Shown: positions 43,608-52,328, counted from the stretch's first letter. The stretch is 64,000 nucleotides of DNA from Chryseobacterium culicis (GCF_002979755.1 NZ_PCPP01000001.1:2016665-2080664); one strand, 5' to 3'. Translations and numbers: made by a program. Notes: a model not told the origin generated them from the letters alone.

Positions 43608-44737
43608 AACTATTTTTAAAAATACTATCCCTGCTGCTGATCGCTTTTTATACTTTTACAAAAGCACAAAAGACACCAGACAGCGTCTTAATAAAAAAGG
43701 CTAAACTTGAAATTTATGACAACCCTGATAACACCATTAAAATTGGAGAACAATTATTAAAGAAATCTCATGATGTAAAGGCCTCCATTAATCTTTATAT
43801 GCTTCTTTCCACAGCCAATATTGCTAAAAGGAACTTTGAAGAATCATTAAAATATATTTTAAAAGCAAAGGAACTTTCCCAGAAAACCAATGATCCCAAA
43901 AGCCAGTCAGGAGTACTGATCTCAGTGGCTATACAGTATCAGCAAATGGAGCTTTTCAGTAAAAGTCTTGAAACATTGAATGAAGCCGATCAGTATATTT
44001 CAAAAATCCCAGCCAAAAATCCTGAAAGATATATCGAGACGGCTGCAAGCTACGCCATTAGAGGAATGATTTATAAAAGCCAGTCCAATTCAGAAATTGC
44101 ATTGGAAAAATTTCTGATTTCTATACAAAATTATGAAAAGGTTCCCTTGAAGAAAACAACTTATTCCAATATGAGTGTGGTGTATTACAATATTGGGTAT
44201 TGCTATCTTAATCTCAATCAAATTGACAAAGCACAGGAAGCTTTTTTACAATCTATCGCCTTCGCCCGAAAGAATTATGCTAAAAGTCTGGAAGCCTTTG
44301 CCCTGAAAGGAATTGCTGAAATCCATAAACAAAAACATGAAAATCAATCTGCCATAAGCCTTTTACTAAAAGCTGAAAACCTTTGTAAAAATACCGGAGA
44401 TATTATTCTGAATGAAGGACTTTACAAAGAATTGGCTGATAATTATCTTGCTATGGGACAGCAAAACCTCTATCAGCAGTATAATAAAAAATACCTGGAA
44501 ATGCGTTTTAAAAGAAAGCAGAATGAACTGAAGTCCATTAATCAGGTGATTAACAATCACAATAAGGAAACCGCTTTGAAAAGTAAAAATCTGAAATCTT
44601 ATTATCGCTATATTAAAATTGGATCTGTTCTGCTGGGATGTATTTTTATCGTTATCCTTTTATACTTTATTATAAAAATCAGAAAACAGAATAAAAAGTT
44701 TCAGAAAGAGATACAGCAGATGATAAGAACATCATAA
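43604..44737 (+). CDS. TPR membrane protein, HTH-less partner of the upstream regulator
   Basis: The 377-residue protein has a signal peptide MKLFLKILSLLLIAFYTFTKAQ, TPR repeats through about 310 and a C-terminal membrane helix (SVLLGCIFIVILLYFIIKI) with a short basic tail KQNKKFQKEIQQM. It matches the upstream protein in layout but ends where that one continues into an HTH domain. It may be a sensor subunit that pairs with the full regulator, or a truncated paralog. The ATGA overlap shows co-translation. Confidence 0.88.
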   Translation: MKLFLKILSLLLIAFYTFTKAQKTPDSVLIKKAKLEIYDNPDNTIKIGEQLLKKSHDVKASINLYMLLSTANIAKRNFEESLKYILKAKELSQKTNDPKSQSGVLISVAIQYQQMELFSKSLETLNEADQYISKIPAKNPERYIETAASYAIRGMIYKSQSNSEIALEKFLISIQNYEKVPLKKTTYSNMSVVYYNIGYCYLNLNQIDKAQEAFLQSIAFARKNYAKSLEAFALKGIAEIHKQKHENQSAISLLLKAENLCKNTGDIILNEGLYKELADNYLAMGQQNLYQQYNKKYLEMRFKRKQNELKSINQVINNHNKETALKSKNLKSYYRYIKIGSVLLGCIFIVILLYFIIKIRKQNKKFQKEIQQMIRTS

Positions 44738-44748
44738 ACCATGAAAAT

Positions 44749-44778
44749 AAAAAAACATCCCAAATTAGGATGTTTTTT
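44749..44778 (+). terminator. Terminator after the TPR gene pair
   Basis: AAAAAACATCC and GGATGTTTTTT form an 11-bp stem with a short loop, 12 bp after the stop. Confidence 0.85.
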
Positions 44779-44814
44779 ATATTGTAACTGTTTAAACTTA
44801 TCAAAAAAATTCGA

Positions 44815-44945
44815 TGAACCATTAAGGATCATTTAAGGAATAAAGTATAGTTAAGATAAATCATTCTGATTTTTTAGGCTTAAAGCGAAGCTCATCTTAA
44901 TACTCTCAACATCTTAATACCATCTTAATGTTTCAAAAAATAAAC
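44815..44945. repeat. ATTAAGATG-type direct and inverted repeats
   Basis: On the plus strand CATCTTAAT occurs three times near 44891, 44909 and 44921; on the other side of a spacer ATTAAGG and TTTAAGG occur in the opposite sense near 44822 and 44832. The block lies between the TPR terminator and the phosphatase stop. It could fold as an AT-rich hairpin. Function unknown. Confidence 0.4.
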
Positions 44946-44973
44946 GTTTAAACAGATTTGCTTTATAATTAAT

Positions 44974-46620
44974 TTATCTACCAATAACCTCAGTGATCGG
45001 GTTTCCTACATTTCCACTTGGGAACTGAATTTTCAATAGAGAAGATACAGTAGGAGCAATATCTGTCATGTGATATTCTTTATTGCTTTCTCCCTGTTTC
45101 ACTCCCCATCCCATAAAGATTAATGGAATATGTGAGTCGTAAGAATTCCATACACTGTGTGTAGTTCCTGTTTTAGAATATGGAGGAAGCATAGAATCGT
45201 GAGAAATTAACTGGATATCTCCACTTCTCTGTCTGTTGATCCCATTGATAATTCTCTGTTTGATTGGTTCCGGAATACTCGCTTCCTGAACTTTATCTAC
45301 AGAAACAGCATATAAAACAGTGGGATCTTTTTCAATTTCTTTTACTGTGAAATTTCTTACATCATCCAGTTCAAGCTTGCTATCTGCCAATACCTTTCTG
45401 TCAAAATAAATCTGATAGTTATCAATGGCATTAATCAATTTATCTGCTCCGAATTTATCTTTAAGTTTTTGGTTCAGATTCTTTTCAGCATCTTCCCCGA
45501 AGAAACCTGTCGTGATTTTATGTTCTTTAAGAAATCCTACAGAATGTGCTCCACCGTGGTCAGCAGATAGGAAAACTGTATATTCTCCTTTTCCTACTTT
45601 TGAATCCAAGTATTTGAAGAATTCTGCTAAATCCTGATCTAATCTGATATAAACATCTTCTACCTCAATAGAATTAGGTCCGAATTTATGTCCTGCATAA
45701 TCTGTAGAGGCAAGGTTGATCGCTAAAAAGTCTGTAACAGCATCTCCACCTAGTTTTTCACCTTCAACAGAAGCTTCGGCTAACTTTAACGTCAACGTAT
45801 TTCCGAAAGGTGTATAGCGGATATTATCTTTTTTAGTTTGGTAGTCTTTTGCTAAATTACTGTAAGGGAAAGTAGGTGTTTTTGCACTTCCCAACAGGCC
45901 TTCCCAAGGCGAATTGTCCGGTGCACTTTCCGTATATTCATTGATTGGAAGTAAAGTATTCCAACCGTTGGCTACTAATTTTTCAGGAAGATTCTGAGAG
46001 TTGAATGACTTCACCCATTGAGGAAGGTCATTCATATACCAGGTACTGGTAATAAAGTTTCCTGTACTGTCATCAAACCAGAAAGCTCCGTTTGGCGTGT
46101 GTCCTGCAGGAAGAATAGAAGCACGGTCTTTTAAAGAAACTCCTACTACTTTTCCCTGGAAGTTGGTAGCCAGCCTCAATTCGTCAGTCACCGTAGTAGA
46201 CCAAAGGTTTTTGGGAGAATGGCTTCCTATTTTTACATTGGTGGTTCCCACAGGCTGAACGCTTTCATCCGCAGTACAGTACACGCCTTTTCCTGTTTCC
46301 TTATCTGTCCAGTCGTTTCCTGCAATTCCGTGGATAGCCGGTACAGATCCTGTATAGATACATGTATGTCCCAAAGCCGTAATGGTAGGAACATAAGGAA
46401 TATGTACATTATTCAAAGAGTATCCTGTATTCAAAAGTCTTTTGAAACCGTCATTACCATATTTACCATAAAAACGGTATAAATAGTCCCAACGCATCTG
46501 GTCTACTACCAGACCTACAACTAATTTGGGTCTTTCCAGTTGAGTATTTTTGTTCTTCTGTGCATTGATTGTAACTACGGACAATAAAGTAGCTGCCGCA
46601 ATTGAAATGTTCCTAAGCAT
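44974..46620 (-). CDS. PafA-like alkaline phosphatase
   Basis: The 548-residue exported protein has a signal peptide (IAAATLLSVVTINAQ) and the PafA layout: LVVGLVVDQMRWDYLYRFYG with metal-ligand Asp40, the threonine nucleophile in YVPTITALGHTC (Thr79), VSLKDRASILPAGHT with the PafA lysine and arginine, STDYAGHKFGP, SADHGGAHS and TTHSVWNSYD. PafA is a phosphate-insensitive alkaline phosphatase of flavobacteria that releases phosphate in the periplasm. All metal and nucleophile residues are present. Confidence 0.95.
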   Translation of the reverse strand: MLRNISIAAATLLSVVTINAQKNKNTQLERPKLVVGLVVDQMRWDYLYRFYGKYGNDGFKRLLNTGYSLNNVHIPYVPTITALGHTCIYTGSVPAIHGIAGNDWTDKETGKGVYCTADESVQPVGTTNVKIGSHSPKNLWSTTVTDELRLATNFQGKVVGVSLKDRASILPAGHTPNGAFWFDDSTGNFITSTWYMNDLPQWVKSFNSQNLPEKLVANGWNTLLPINEYTESAPDNSPWEGLLGSAKTPTFPYSNLAKDYQTKKDNIRYTPFGNTLTLKLAEASVEGEKLGGDAVTDFLAINLASTDYAGHKFGPNSIEVEDVYIRLDQDLAEFFKYLDSKVGKGEYTVFLSADHGGAHSVGFLKEHKITTGFFGEDAEKNLNQKLKDKFGADKLINAIDNYQIYFDRKVLADSKLELDDVRNFTVKEIEKDPTVLYAVSVDKVQEASIPEPIKQRIINGINRQRSGDIQLISHDSMLPPYSKTGTTHSVWNSYDSHIPLIFMGWGVKQGESNKEYHMTDIAPTVSSLLKIQFPSGNVGNPITEVIGR

Positions 46621-46722
46621 CCAAGTAAATTTTTATTGATGACAAATTTAAGGGTTTTGAAAGTTTTGGAGTATGAAATTTTATTTAAATTTGATTATTG
46701 TACAATTATCAATCAATCTTCT

Positions 46723-47508
46723 ATGATTTTAGGCATATACTGGTATTTCAAATTTCCGGATCATTTATATGACTTTACGTTTTTCAAATTCTATCCGGGA
46801 TATGGCGGCCATGCCGATAATCCGGCTGAGCTGGCAGCAAGAGTTCAGGTTAAAAATATAGATGATTTTATGATGAAACTGGGAGAACTGAAATCAGACT
46901 TTAACAAAACCTATTTACATGTCAATACCGATGGGAATCAGTTGATCCTCAATATCGGAGATCATATGCTTTTTGATTTTCACTTTCAGTTTGCCATAGA
47001 AATTGAAAAGTTACTGATCTGTGAAAATGCAATACTATTAGATTCAAGCCTTCCTTTTACCCTACAATCCAGTAAAAGCTATCCTCCTGAAAAAGAAGAA
47101 TTCAAAAGTATAGAACATCGGTTCATTCAGATGGTGGGTTCAGATTTAAAAAAAAGTAATGCTGAAAATTATACGGCCAGAATTGACTGTAATCTACCTT
47201 TAGAGCATAAACAAAGTCTTATTAATGATTTAGTACATATTTGCCGGGAGGAAAATCTCCATGTATTCTATTATCATGATTCTGATTTTAATGATCATTG
47301 CAATCTTATGCTATTTTTCAGCAATGGCAGGCAGAAAAAAGAGAATATCCAAAAGGTTGATATGAATTCTTTTGGAAGTAAAGTTCGTCAAATTACCTGG
47401 AAATATCCTCTTCATTTCGGTCATTTCGGAAGCTTCAAAGAGTATCCATTACAGGGGCCTCATATAGAACTGATGATAGACGAAGAATATATCATCAACA
47501 AAAAATAA
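46723..47508 (+). CDS. Hypothetical protein
   Basis: From the ATG at 46723 the protein has 261 residues; the longer frame from 46636 overlaps the promoter region of the divergent phosphatase. The start MILGIYWYFKFPDHLYDFTF and the central segment NGNQLILNIGDHMLFDFHF-type strand suggest a beta-rich soluble protein. No signal peptide and no motif I recognise. It is 20 bp before the VOC-family gene and may be co-transcribed. Confidence 0.75.
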   Translation: MILGIYWYFKFPDHLYDFTFFKFYPGYGGHADNPAELAARVQVKNIDDFMMKLGELKSDFNKTYLHVNTDGNQLILNIGDHMLFDFHFQFAIEIEKLLICENAILLDSSLPFTLQSSKSYPPEKEEFKSIEHRFIQMVGSDLKKSNAENYTARIDCNLPLEHKQSLINDLVHICREENLHVFYYHDSDFNDHCNLMLFFSNGRQKKENIQKVDMNSFGSKVRQITWKYPLHFGHFGSFKEYPLQGPHIELMIDEEYIINKK

Positions 47509-47528
47509 AACCATTTTAATTCAATCAT

Positions 47529-47921
47529 ATGATCAAATTCAAATATGTCATTCTCTATGTGGAAGATGTAGAGCAGTCTATGAATTTTTATAAAAACACC
47601 TTTGGTTCTGAAATAAAGTTCATCACTCCTGAAAAAGATTATGGTGAGCTATTGACAGGAGAAACCACACTGTCATTTGCTTCTCTCAGTCTTGCGAATT
47701 CCAATATTAGAAAAGGATTTTTAAGCTCAAAAACTCAGGATAAGCCTTTCGGAATAGAACTGGGATTTACCACAGACCATGTAGAAGCCCTGGTAGAAAA
47801 GGCTATAAAAAACGGAGCTGTTCTTTATGAATATATCACAGTAAAACCATGGGGACAAAAAACAGCTTATATCCAAGATCCTGATCATTATCTGGTAGAA
47901 ATCTGTACTGAAATTCAATAA
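47529..47921 (+). CDS. VOC-family (glyoxalase/dioxygenase fold) protein
   Basis: The 130-residue protein has one VOC unit pair: KYVILYVEDVEQSMNFYKNT, then GELLTGETTLSFASLS and FGIELGFTTDHVEALVEKAI, ending AYIQDPDHYLVEICTEIQ with the metal-type glutamate. Small single-domain members of this kind act as glyoxalases, resistance proteins or binding proteins; the substrate is not evident. Confidence 0.92.
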   Translation: MIKFKYVILYVEDVEQSMNFYKNTFGSEIKFITPEKDYGELLTGETTLSFASLSLANSNIRKGFLSSKTQDKPFGIELGFTTDHVEALVEKAIKNGAVLYEYITVKPWGQKTAYIQDPDHYLVEICTEIQ

Positions 47922-47938
47922 GTCTAAAAATATTTGAT

Positions 47939-48475
47939 GTGGAAATAAAAAAATTACAGAAATTATCCTCTAATCCAAGTTTAAAATGGGGACATAACGG
48001 CTATACAACAGAAATAAGATACATCGTTTCATCTATAGAATCTGGAGGTTCTTTTGAGTTTATTTTGAAAGAAAAGTCTTTGCCTTATACCAAAACCTGG
48101 GAAACAACTTCTGAAGAACTGGAAGAGCTCAATACAATTATTGAAAAGGAAAATTCTTTCGGTGCTTTTGTTGATGAAAAACTTGCAGGCTGGATTATTT
48201 GTGAACACAGGACATGGAACAACAGCTTTTATATCGAAAATATTCTGATCGATGAAAAGCATAGACGACAAGGAATCGGAATCAGCCTTATTAAAAGTGC
48301 GATCAAAGAAGCCAGAAGATTAAACTGCAGAGTTATTGAACTTGAAACACAAAATACCAACTATCCTGCGATACAGTTTTACAGAAGAATGGGATTCAAT
48401 ATTACCGGACTGAATACAAGACTCTATGAAAATGCAGAGGAAATCGCTCTTTTCATGACTTTAGATGTAGAATAA
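47939..48475 (+). CDS. GNAT acetyltransferase
   Basis: The 178-residue protein uses a GTG start at 47939; an ATG one position earlier is out of frame. The GNAT motifs are WIICEHRTWNNSFYIENILI, then EKHRRQGIGISLIKSAIKEA-type acetyl-CoA loop (RRQGIG) and NTNYPAIQFYRRMGFNITGL. The substrate is unknown. It lies 17 bp after the VOC gene and is probably co-transcribed with it. Confidence 0.9.
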   Translation: MEIKKLQKLSSNPSLKWGHNGYTTEIRYIVSSIESGGSFEFILKEKSLPYTKTWETTSEELEELNTIIEKENSFGAFVDEKLAGWIICEHRTWNNSFYIENILIDEKHRRQGIGISLIKSAIKEARRLNCRVIELETQNTNYPAIQFYRRMGFNITGLNTRLYENAEEIALFMTLDVE

Positions 48476-48510
48476 ATCTCAAAATCTTACCATCTTTTAA
48501 TTCTAATACG

Positions 48511-48550
48511 TTAAAACACTTGTTAGTGTGTTAAAAATTTTATACATTAG
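48511..48550 (+). promoter_or_regulatory. Operator-like inverted repeat and promoter of the GG-leader peptide gene
   Basis: TTAAAACACT and AGTGTGTTAA (48511-48534, four-base loop, one mismatch) form a palindrome. A TTG at 48520 inside it and TACATTAG at 48543 (one mismatch to TAnnTTTG) are 20 bp apart, the standard flavobacterial spacing, so the palindrome would overlap the -33 region. A repressor site is possible, or a weak terminator of the upstream gene. Confidence 0.45.
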
Positions 48551-48577
48551 TAATCAACAAATTAAAATCTTATTACT

Positions 48578-48811
48578 ATGAAAAACCTTAAAAAACTTAA
48601 AAGGAATCAGCTTGTACTGATCAGTGGAGGTGACACTCCCTATGCATTATGTGATATGGATGGAAATTGTCCGCCTACTATAGGCTCTTACTATTGTAGT
48701 GACGGTACCTGTTACAGAGTTTCCGGTGGTGGCGGTGGCAATCCCGGATGTAACGAACCAATGCGCCTTTGCCAGGAATGGGAAACAGGATGCGGATGCG
48801 TTTATATGTAA
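48578..48811 (+). CDS. Double-glycine leader peptide, bacteriocin-like
   Basis: The 77-residue peptide starts MKNLKKLKRNQLVLISGG, a GG-type leader of the kind found in Bacteroidota bacteriocin-like precursors. The mature part (about 19-77) is rich in glycine and cysteine (eight cysteines, including CDMDGNC, CSDGTC, CGC), suggesting disulfides or post-translational modification. The processing peptidase and maturation genes are not adjacent. It has a promoter, a palindrome and its own terminator, so it is a single-gene transcript. Confidence 0.85.
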   Translation: MKNLKKLKRNQLVLISGGDTPYALCDMDGNCPPTIGSYYCSDGTCYRVSGGGGGNPGCNEPMRLCQEWETGCGCVYM

Positions 48812-48838
48812 AATATTTTTGTTAGATAAAATTTTGTT

Positions 48839-48866
48839 GAGGGCGGTCTTTACCGCTCTTTTTTAT
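48839..48866 (+). terminator. Terminator of the leader-peptide gene
   Basis: GAGGGCGGTCTTTACCGCTC folds as a hairpin (GCGGT/ACCGC with GAG/CTC) followed by six T's, 27 bp after the stop. Confidence 0.85.
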
Positions 48867-48941
48867 GACCTTTTCAAAGGCAAAACATGCTTACATTCTC
48901 CGCAATTTCATTAATTTCGCAAAAACAGAAACTCCAATATC

Positions 48942-49514
48942 ATGGAAAATCTTCTGAAATATATCAGATCTCTCACCCCATTTTCTGACGAAAGCTGGAA
49001 AACACTTCAGCCTGCTCTTTCAGAAAGGAATTACAGGAAAAATGAACTGATGTTACAGGAAGGTGAAATCTGCAACGCTTTATTTTACATTGATAAAGGA
49101 TTTTGTAAGAGCTATTATGAAATAGAAGGAACCATAAAAAACACCGGATTTTTCTTTGAAAACGAAGTGGCCACCAATATCAGCAGTTTTGGAAGTGGTC
49201 AAAAGTCTGAATTTAATATCATCGCTTGTGAAGATCTGCATGCTATTATTTTTGATAAAACAAAATTATTTGAAGCAGCCAAAAATGCACCTGAAATTGA
49301 AACACTAGGCCGCCATTGTATCCGGGAATTTGCTTCCAGACAAGAAGAATTTTCAAATCTGTTCAAACTTTATACGGCAAAACAAAGACTGGAATATCTC
49401 GAAACCCGACATCCCGAAATGCTGCAACGTGTCTCACTCACTCAGCTGGCTTCATTTCTTGGAGTAGCAAGAGAAACATTAAGCAGAATCCGAAAACGAA
49501 GAATTACCCGTTAA
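48942..49514 (+). CDS. Crp/Fnr-family transcriptional regulator
   Basis: The 190-residue protein has a cyclic-nucleotide-binding-type domain (LMLQEGEICNALFYIDKGFC at about 35-54) and a C-terminal helix-turn-helix SLTQLASFLGVARETLSRIR. It lacks the conserved phosphate-pocket arginine arrangement and Fe-S cysteines, so the effector is unclear. The leaderless short gap to the next gene, 22 bp, suggests joint transcription with the glycolipid-binding protein. Confidence 0.92.
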   Translation: MENLLKYIRSLTPFSDESWKTLQPALSERNYRKNELMLQEGEICNALFYIDKGFCKSYYEIEGTIKNTGFFFENEVATNISSFGSGQKSEFNIIACEDLHAIIFDKTKLFEAAKNAPEIETLGRHCIREFASRQEEFSNLFKLYTAKQRLEYLETRHPEMLQRVSLTQLASFLGVARETLSRIRKRRITR

Positions 49515-49536
49515 CGAATTACATCCAAAATAATAT

Positions 49537-50088
49537 ATGAAAACACTGATCTGGCAAGGAATCCTTTTCAAGTCTCTTGAATATTTTAATTTGCAATCTG
49601 ATGATAGGAGTTATACTGTAACATCAAAAATCATCGGATCTTATGAAGACAAAATCTACGCTGTAAACTATAGCATTCTCATTGATAAAAACTGGATTAT
49701 TCAGAGTTTTTTAATCGAATCTGAAATCAATAACAGGAAAAGAACACTTACAGGAAAAAGAATCCAGGATCAATGGGAAATCAATAATGCTGTACATCCT
49801 GAATTCAATAATTTCATATTCATAGATATCTCACTTACGCCATTCACCAATACTTTACCGATCAACAACTTAAAGCTTTCAGAAAACAGCTCTAAGAAGA
49901 TTGATGTTATTTATATTGATGTTTTAAACCATCATATCAGACCTGTTCAGCAACAATACACCCGAACAGCGGTTAATAAATACCTGTATGAAAACATTGA
50001 AAACGATTTTAAAGCAGAAATTTCAGTGGATGAAAAGGGATTCGTTACAAATTATCCAGGACTGTTTGAAAAGATTGCAGAACATTGA
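49537..50088 (+). CDS. Putative glycolipid-binding protein (DUF1089 family)
   Basis: The 183-residue protein matches the putative glycolipid-binding family: MKTLIWQGILFKSLEYF, FIFIDISLTPFTNTLPINNL, PVQQQYTRTAVNKYLYENI and the end VDEKGFVTNYPGLFEKIAEH. The domain is a single beta-barrel reported for Pseudomonas; the ligand is not certain. Length is normal and there is no signal peptide. Confidence 0.9.
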   Translation: MKTLIWQGILFKSLEYFNLQSDDRSYTVTSKIIGSYEDKIYAVNYSILIDKNWIIQSFLIESEINNRKRTLTGKRIQDQWEINNAVHPEFNNFIFIDISLTPFTNTLPINNLKLSENSSKKIDVIYIDVLNHHIRPVQQQYTRTAVNKYLYENIENDFKAEISVDEKGFVTNYPGLFEKIAEH

Positions 50089-50192
50089 GACATAAAACAA
50101 TATCACAAATGATGAGATAAAGCTGCGGTCCTTGTTTTCACAGCAAAAATCTGATCCCCTTCCACCCAATATAACAAAGCATAAAAATAAAT

Positions 50193-50378
50193 ATGGATGT
50201 CAATTTTTTAGGATTAATTGGTAATGTAATAAGGCTAATTTTTATTTTCAAACTCAACTATAAACAACAACAGGAAGCATCTGAAAAAGATTTTGAAAAA
50301 GAAGAAAAAAAAGATATTACGGTAGGTTCTGTGGCTATAGTATTCATTATAATTACAGGGGTATTAGTATTTCAGTAA
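50193..50378 (+). CDS. Small membrane protein, unknown
   Basis: The 61-residue peptide has two likely membrane helices: VNFLGLIGNVIRLIFIFKL at the start and ITVGSVAIVFIIITGVLVF at the end, joined by a charged loop EASEKDFEKEEKKD. No family is recognised. The clean start and two-helix layout support expression, but it could be a chance frame. Confidence 0.6.
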   Translation: MDVNFLGLIGNVIRLIFIFKLNYKQQQEASEKDFEKEEKKDITVGSVAIVFIIITGVLVFQ

Positions 50379-50428
50379 TTAAATAATACTCAGCGTAATA
50401 AACATTCCTTTATAATTGTTATAAGGAT

Positions 50429-51346
50429 ATGAAAACAATTGCTCTCCTACTCTTTTTTTTCGTTTCCCTGACTGTCATTTCAGCTCAGAATCATCACTCC
50501 GAAGGTTTTTATGAAACTTCAGATCATGTAAAGATCAAGTACAAGGTCTCCGGAAAAGGAGAAGCCTGCATTTATATTCCCGGCGGTCCCGGACAGGGCT
50601 ATCCATCGTTTGAACTGATGGGTGGAAACCATCTGGAAAAAAACATGCAGATGATTTATATGGATCAGCGGGGTTCCGGGGCATCCGGTACTTCGGAAAA
50701 CTATCATCTTGATAAAATGATTCAGGATATAGAGGAACTGAGACAGCATCTCCAATTGAAAAAAATCTTTCTCCTCGCTCATTCCTTTGGGGGAATTATT
50801 GCGGTCAGTTATGCAAAAAAATATCCCCGGCATACGAAAGGGCTTATCCTTGCCAATGTCACGCTCCACTTCCTGAATGATGAGTCAGTGAAGGAACAGA
50901 TTGAATACGGAAACAGTCTTTTACAGGCAAAAAACAAAGCTGTTCCTAAAGACAGTCTTACCTCAGAACTTTCAAAAATAAGCAGTGTATTAAGGAAAAA
51001 AAGAATCGGATATAAATTTCTGACTGAAGATATTGAAACCATAAAAGAATCCGATAAGATTGATTCTCTCCATCCCCGAATCATCGACTTCGGAATGGCC
51101 GTTATCTCAAAACCTAAAGACTTCCCGGAATATTATGCCGATTACGCTCCTATTACAAAAGATATCCCTGTTCCAGTATTGATCATCACCGGAAAAAAGG
51201 ATAAAGCTGTCGGTACTCAGCATTATAAAACCTTCCGTTTTCCCAATCAGAAAGTAGTTTCCATTGATGGTGGCCACCTTTTGTACTACGAAAAAAATAA
51301 AGAGTTTGTGAACGCTGTCAGTCAGTTTGTGTATACAACAAAGTGA
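50429..51346 (+). CDS. Exported alpha/beta hydrolase, proline iminopeptidase-like
   Basis: The 305-residue protein has a signal peptide ([17 protein letters not shown]), then [20 protein letters not shown] with the proline-iminopeptidase GGPG oxyanion motif, [10 protein letters not shown], the nucleophile elbow [11 protein letters not shown], the acid region [12 protein letters not shown] and the histidine in DGGHLLYYE. All triad positions are present. It probably cuts N-terminal proline or small esters in the periplasm. It ends 30 bp before the palindrome at 51376, which may terminate it. Confidence 0.9.
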   Translation: MKTIALLLFFFVSLTVISAQNHHSEGFYETSDHVKIKYKVSGKGEACIYIPGGPGQGYPSFELMGGNHLEKNMQMIYMDQRGSGASGTSENYHLDKMIQDIEELRQHLQLKKIFLLAHSFGGIIAVSYAKKYPRHTKGLILANVTLHFLNDESVKEQIEYGNSLLQAKNKAVPKDSLTSELSKISSVLRKKRIGYKFLTEDIETIKESDKIDSLHPRIIDFGMAVISKPKDFPEYYADYAPITKDIPVPVLIITGKKDKAVGTQHYKTFRFPNQKVVSIDGGHLLYYEKNKEFVNAVSQFVYTTK

Positions 51347-51375
51347 TATTCTATTGATAAGTCTATAATAATAGG

Positions 51376-51408
51376 GGTTTCAGCGCGGCCTCCGGCCGCG
51401 CTGAAACC
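51376..51408. repeat. 33-bp perfect palindrome with core GCGCGGCCTCCGGCCGCGC (copy 1)
   Basis: Arms of 15 bp pair across TCC. The outer arms read GGTTTCA and TGAAACC. The core matches the palindrome at 53092-53124, while the arms differ in a compensated way (GTTTTTG/CAAAAAC there). It follows the hydrolase gene by 30 bp and could act as a terminator, but the shared core in two copies suggests a mobile or regulatory repeat. It starts the gene-free stretch 51347-51830. Confidence 0.85.
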
Positions 51409-51439
51409 ATTCCTACATTATAAAAGTTCCCGTAAACTC

Positions 51440-51744
51440 TTCATCAACTGCCTCTACCCACTTCCGAACTCCCTTTAGCCAGTTGTATAAGTCTCTTTAG
51501 ACACTTCATGAACTGGCTATAACCAGTTAAGAACGGCCTCCAGCCCCTTCATCAACGGTCTCTACCCACTTATGTAACAGTCTGTATCCCCTTCATCAAC
51601 CCCCTAGAGGCACTTATCCAGGGGTTCTACCCCCTTACAGAACACTCTCTATCCCCATAAACAACCAGGTCTACCCCCTTGGGTAAGGGGGTAGAGGGAC
51701 TTATAGAAGGGGGTATAGGAAGTTCTGAAAGTCGCTGTAGATAC
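51440..51744. repeat. Degenerate 22-bp tandem array, about 14 units
   Basis: Fourteen consecutive units of 22 bp (three of 21 bp) run from 51440 to 51744. Positions 1-2 are TT in nearly every unit, positions 7-8 are AA, position 9 is C or G, position 14 is T, position 17 is A and positions 19-22 are mostly CCMC. Positions 3-6 and 10-12 vary freely. Units include TTCATCAACTGCCTCTACCC (first 20 bases of unit 1) and TTCATCAACGGTCTCTACCC (of unit 6). Later units (12-14) drift towards G in place of C. It does not keep a reading frame. Nothing else is seen in this stretch apart from the palindrome at 51376. Confidence 0.85.
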
Positions 51745-51830
51745 CATTTTCAATGATTAGACTTGATTATGGTTTTCTGTAATGGTTCAGGTCAAAGAAT
51801 CTTTAATTTTGAAATATTAAAACTATAATT

Positions 51831-52328
51831 ATGAAAACATGCTTCAATATACTTCTGATTGCGATAACTTTAATCTTTATTAATTGTACCAATAATAAAA
51901 AAGATTCTGACACAATATTGAACTCTGAAAAAGAAAGTAATAATATTACAACTACAGAAAAGTTAAAATATGATAGTAGTGAAATAAAAAAAATTGATAG
52001 TAAAAAAGAATTAAGAAATGATGGTAATTTTAATCAAATGACTCTTTTTGTAGTGAATAGTAATATTAGTGTTGAACAGTTAAAAGCTTACTGCTCAAAT
52101 GTTAAATCTAATTATACAGACGGATATTTCCAAATTTTAGTATTTTTTAAAAAGCCTAACAGTATAACGTTCCCAAACAACCCTCTAACTGGGCTTTACA
52201 TGGAAGAAAAAGATTTGAAAAATATAAAAGCTATTTATACTATCAACAATATAAACGGATATAGCAAGTTAGATTACTATGAAAAAAATAACTGGGAGAG
52301 TATAGCCCAAACAGTTGAGATCAATTAA
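51831..52328 (+). CDS. Hypothetical lipoprotein
   Basis: The 165-residue protein has a lipoprotein signal (CFNILLIAITLIFINCTN, cysteine about 17) followed by a lysine/serine-rich linker. A C-terminal domain follows (about 65-165): FNQMTLFVVNSNISVEQLKA and GYFQILVFFKKPNSITFPNN. I recognise no family. The DNA is more AT-rich than neighbouring genes, so it may be a recent arrival. It lies between the 22-bp array and RAYT-2. Confidence 0.75.
   Translation: MKTCFNILLIAITLIFINCTNNKKDSDTILNSEKESNNITTTEKLKYDSSEIKKIDSKKELRNDGNFNQMTLFVVNSNISVEQLKAYCSNVKSNYTDGYFQILVFFKKPNSITFPNNPLTGLYMEEKDLKNIKAIYTINNINGYSKLDYYEKNNWESIAQTVEIN

Noticed and set aside
51440..51744. CRISPR array
   Set aside because: Units run without spacers, no fixed direct repeat exists, and no cas gene is in the window.
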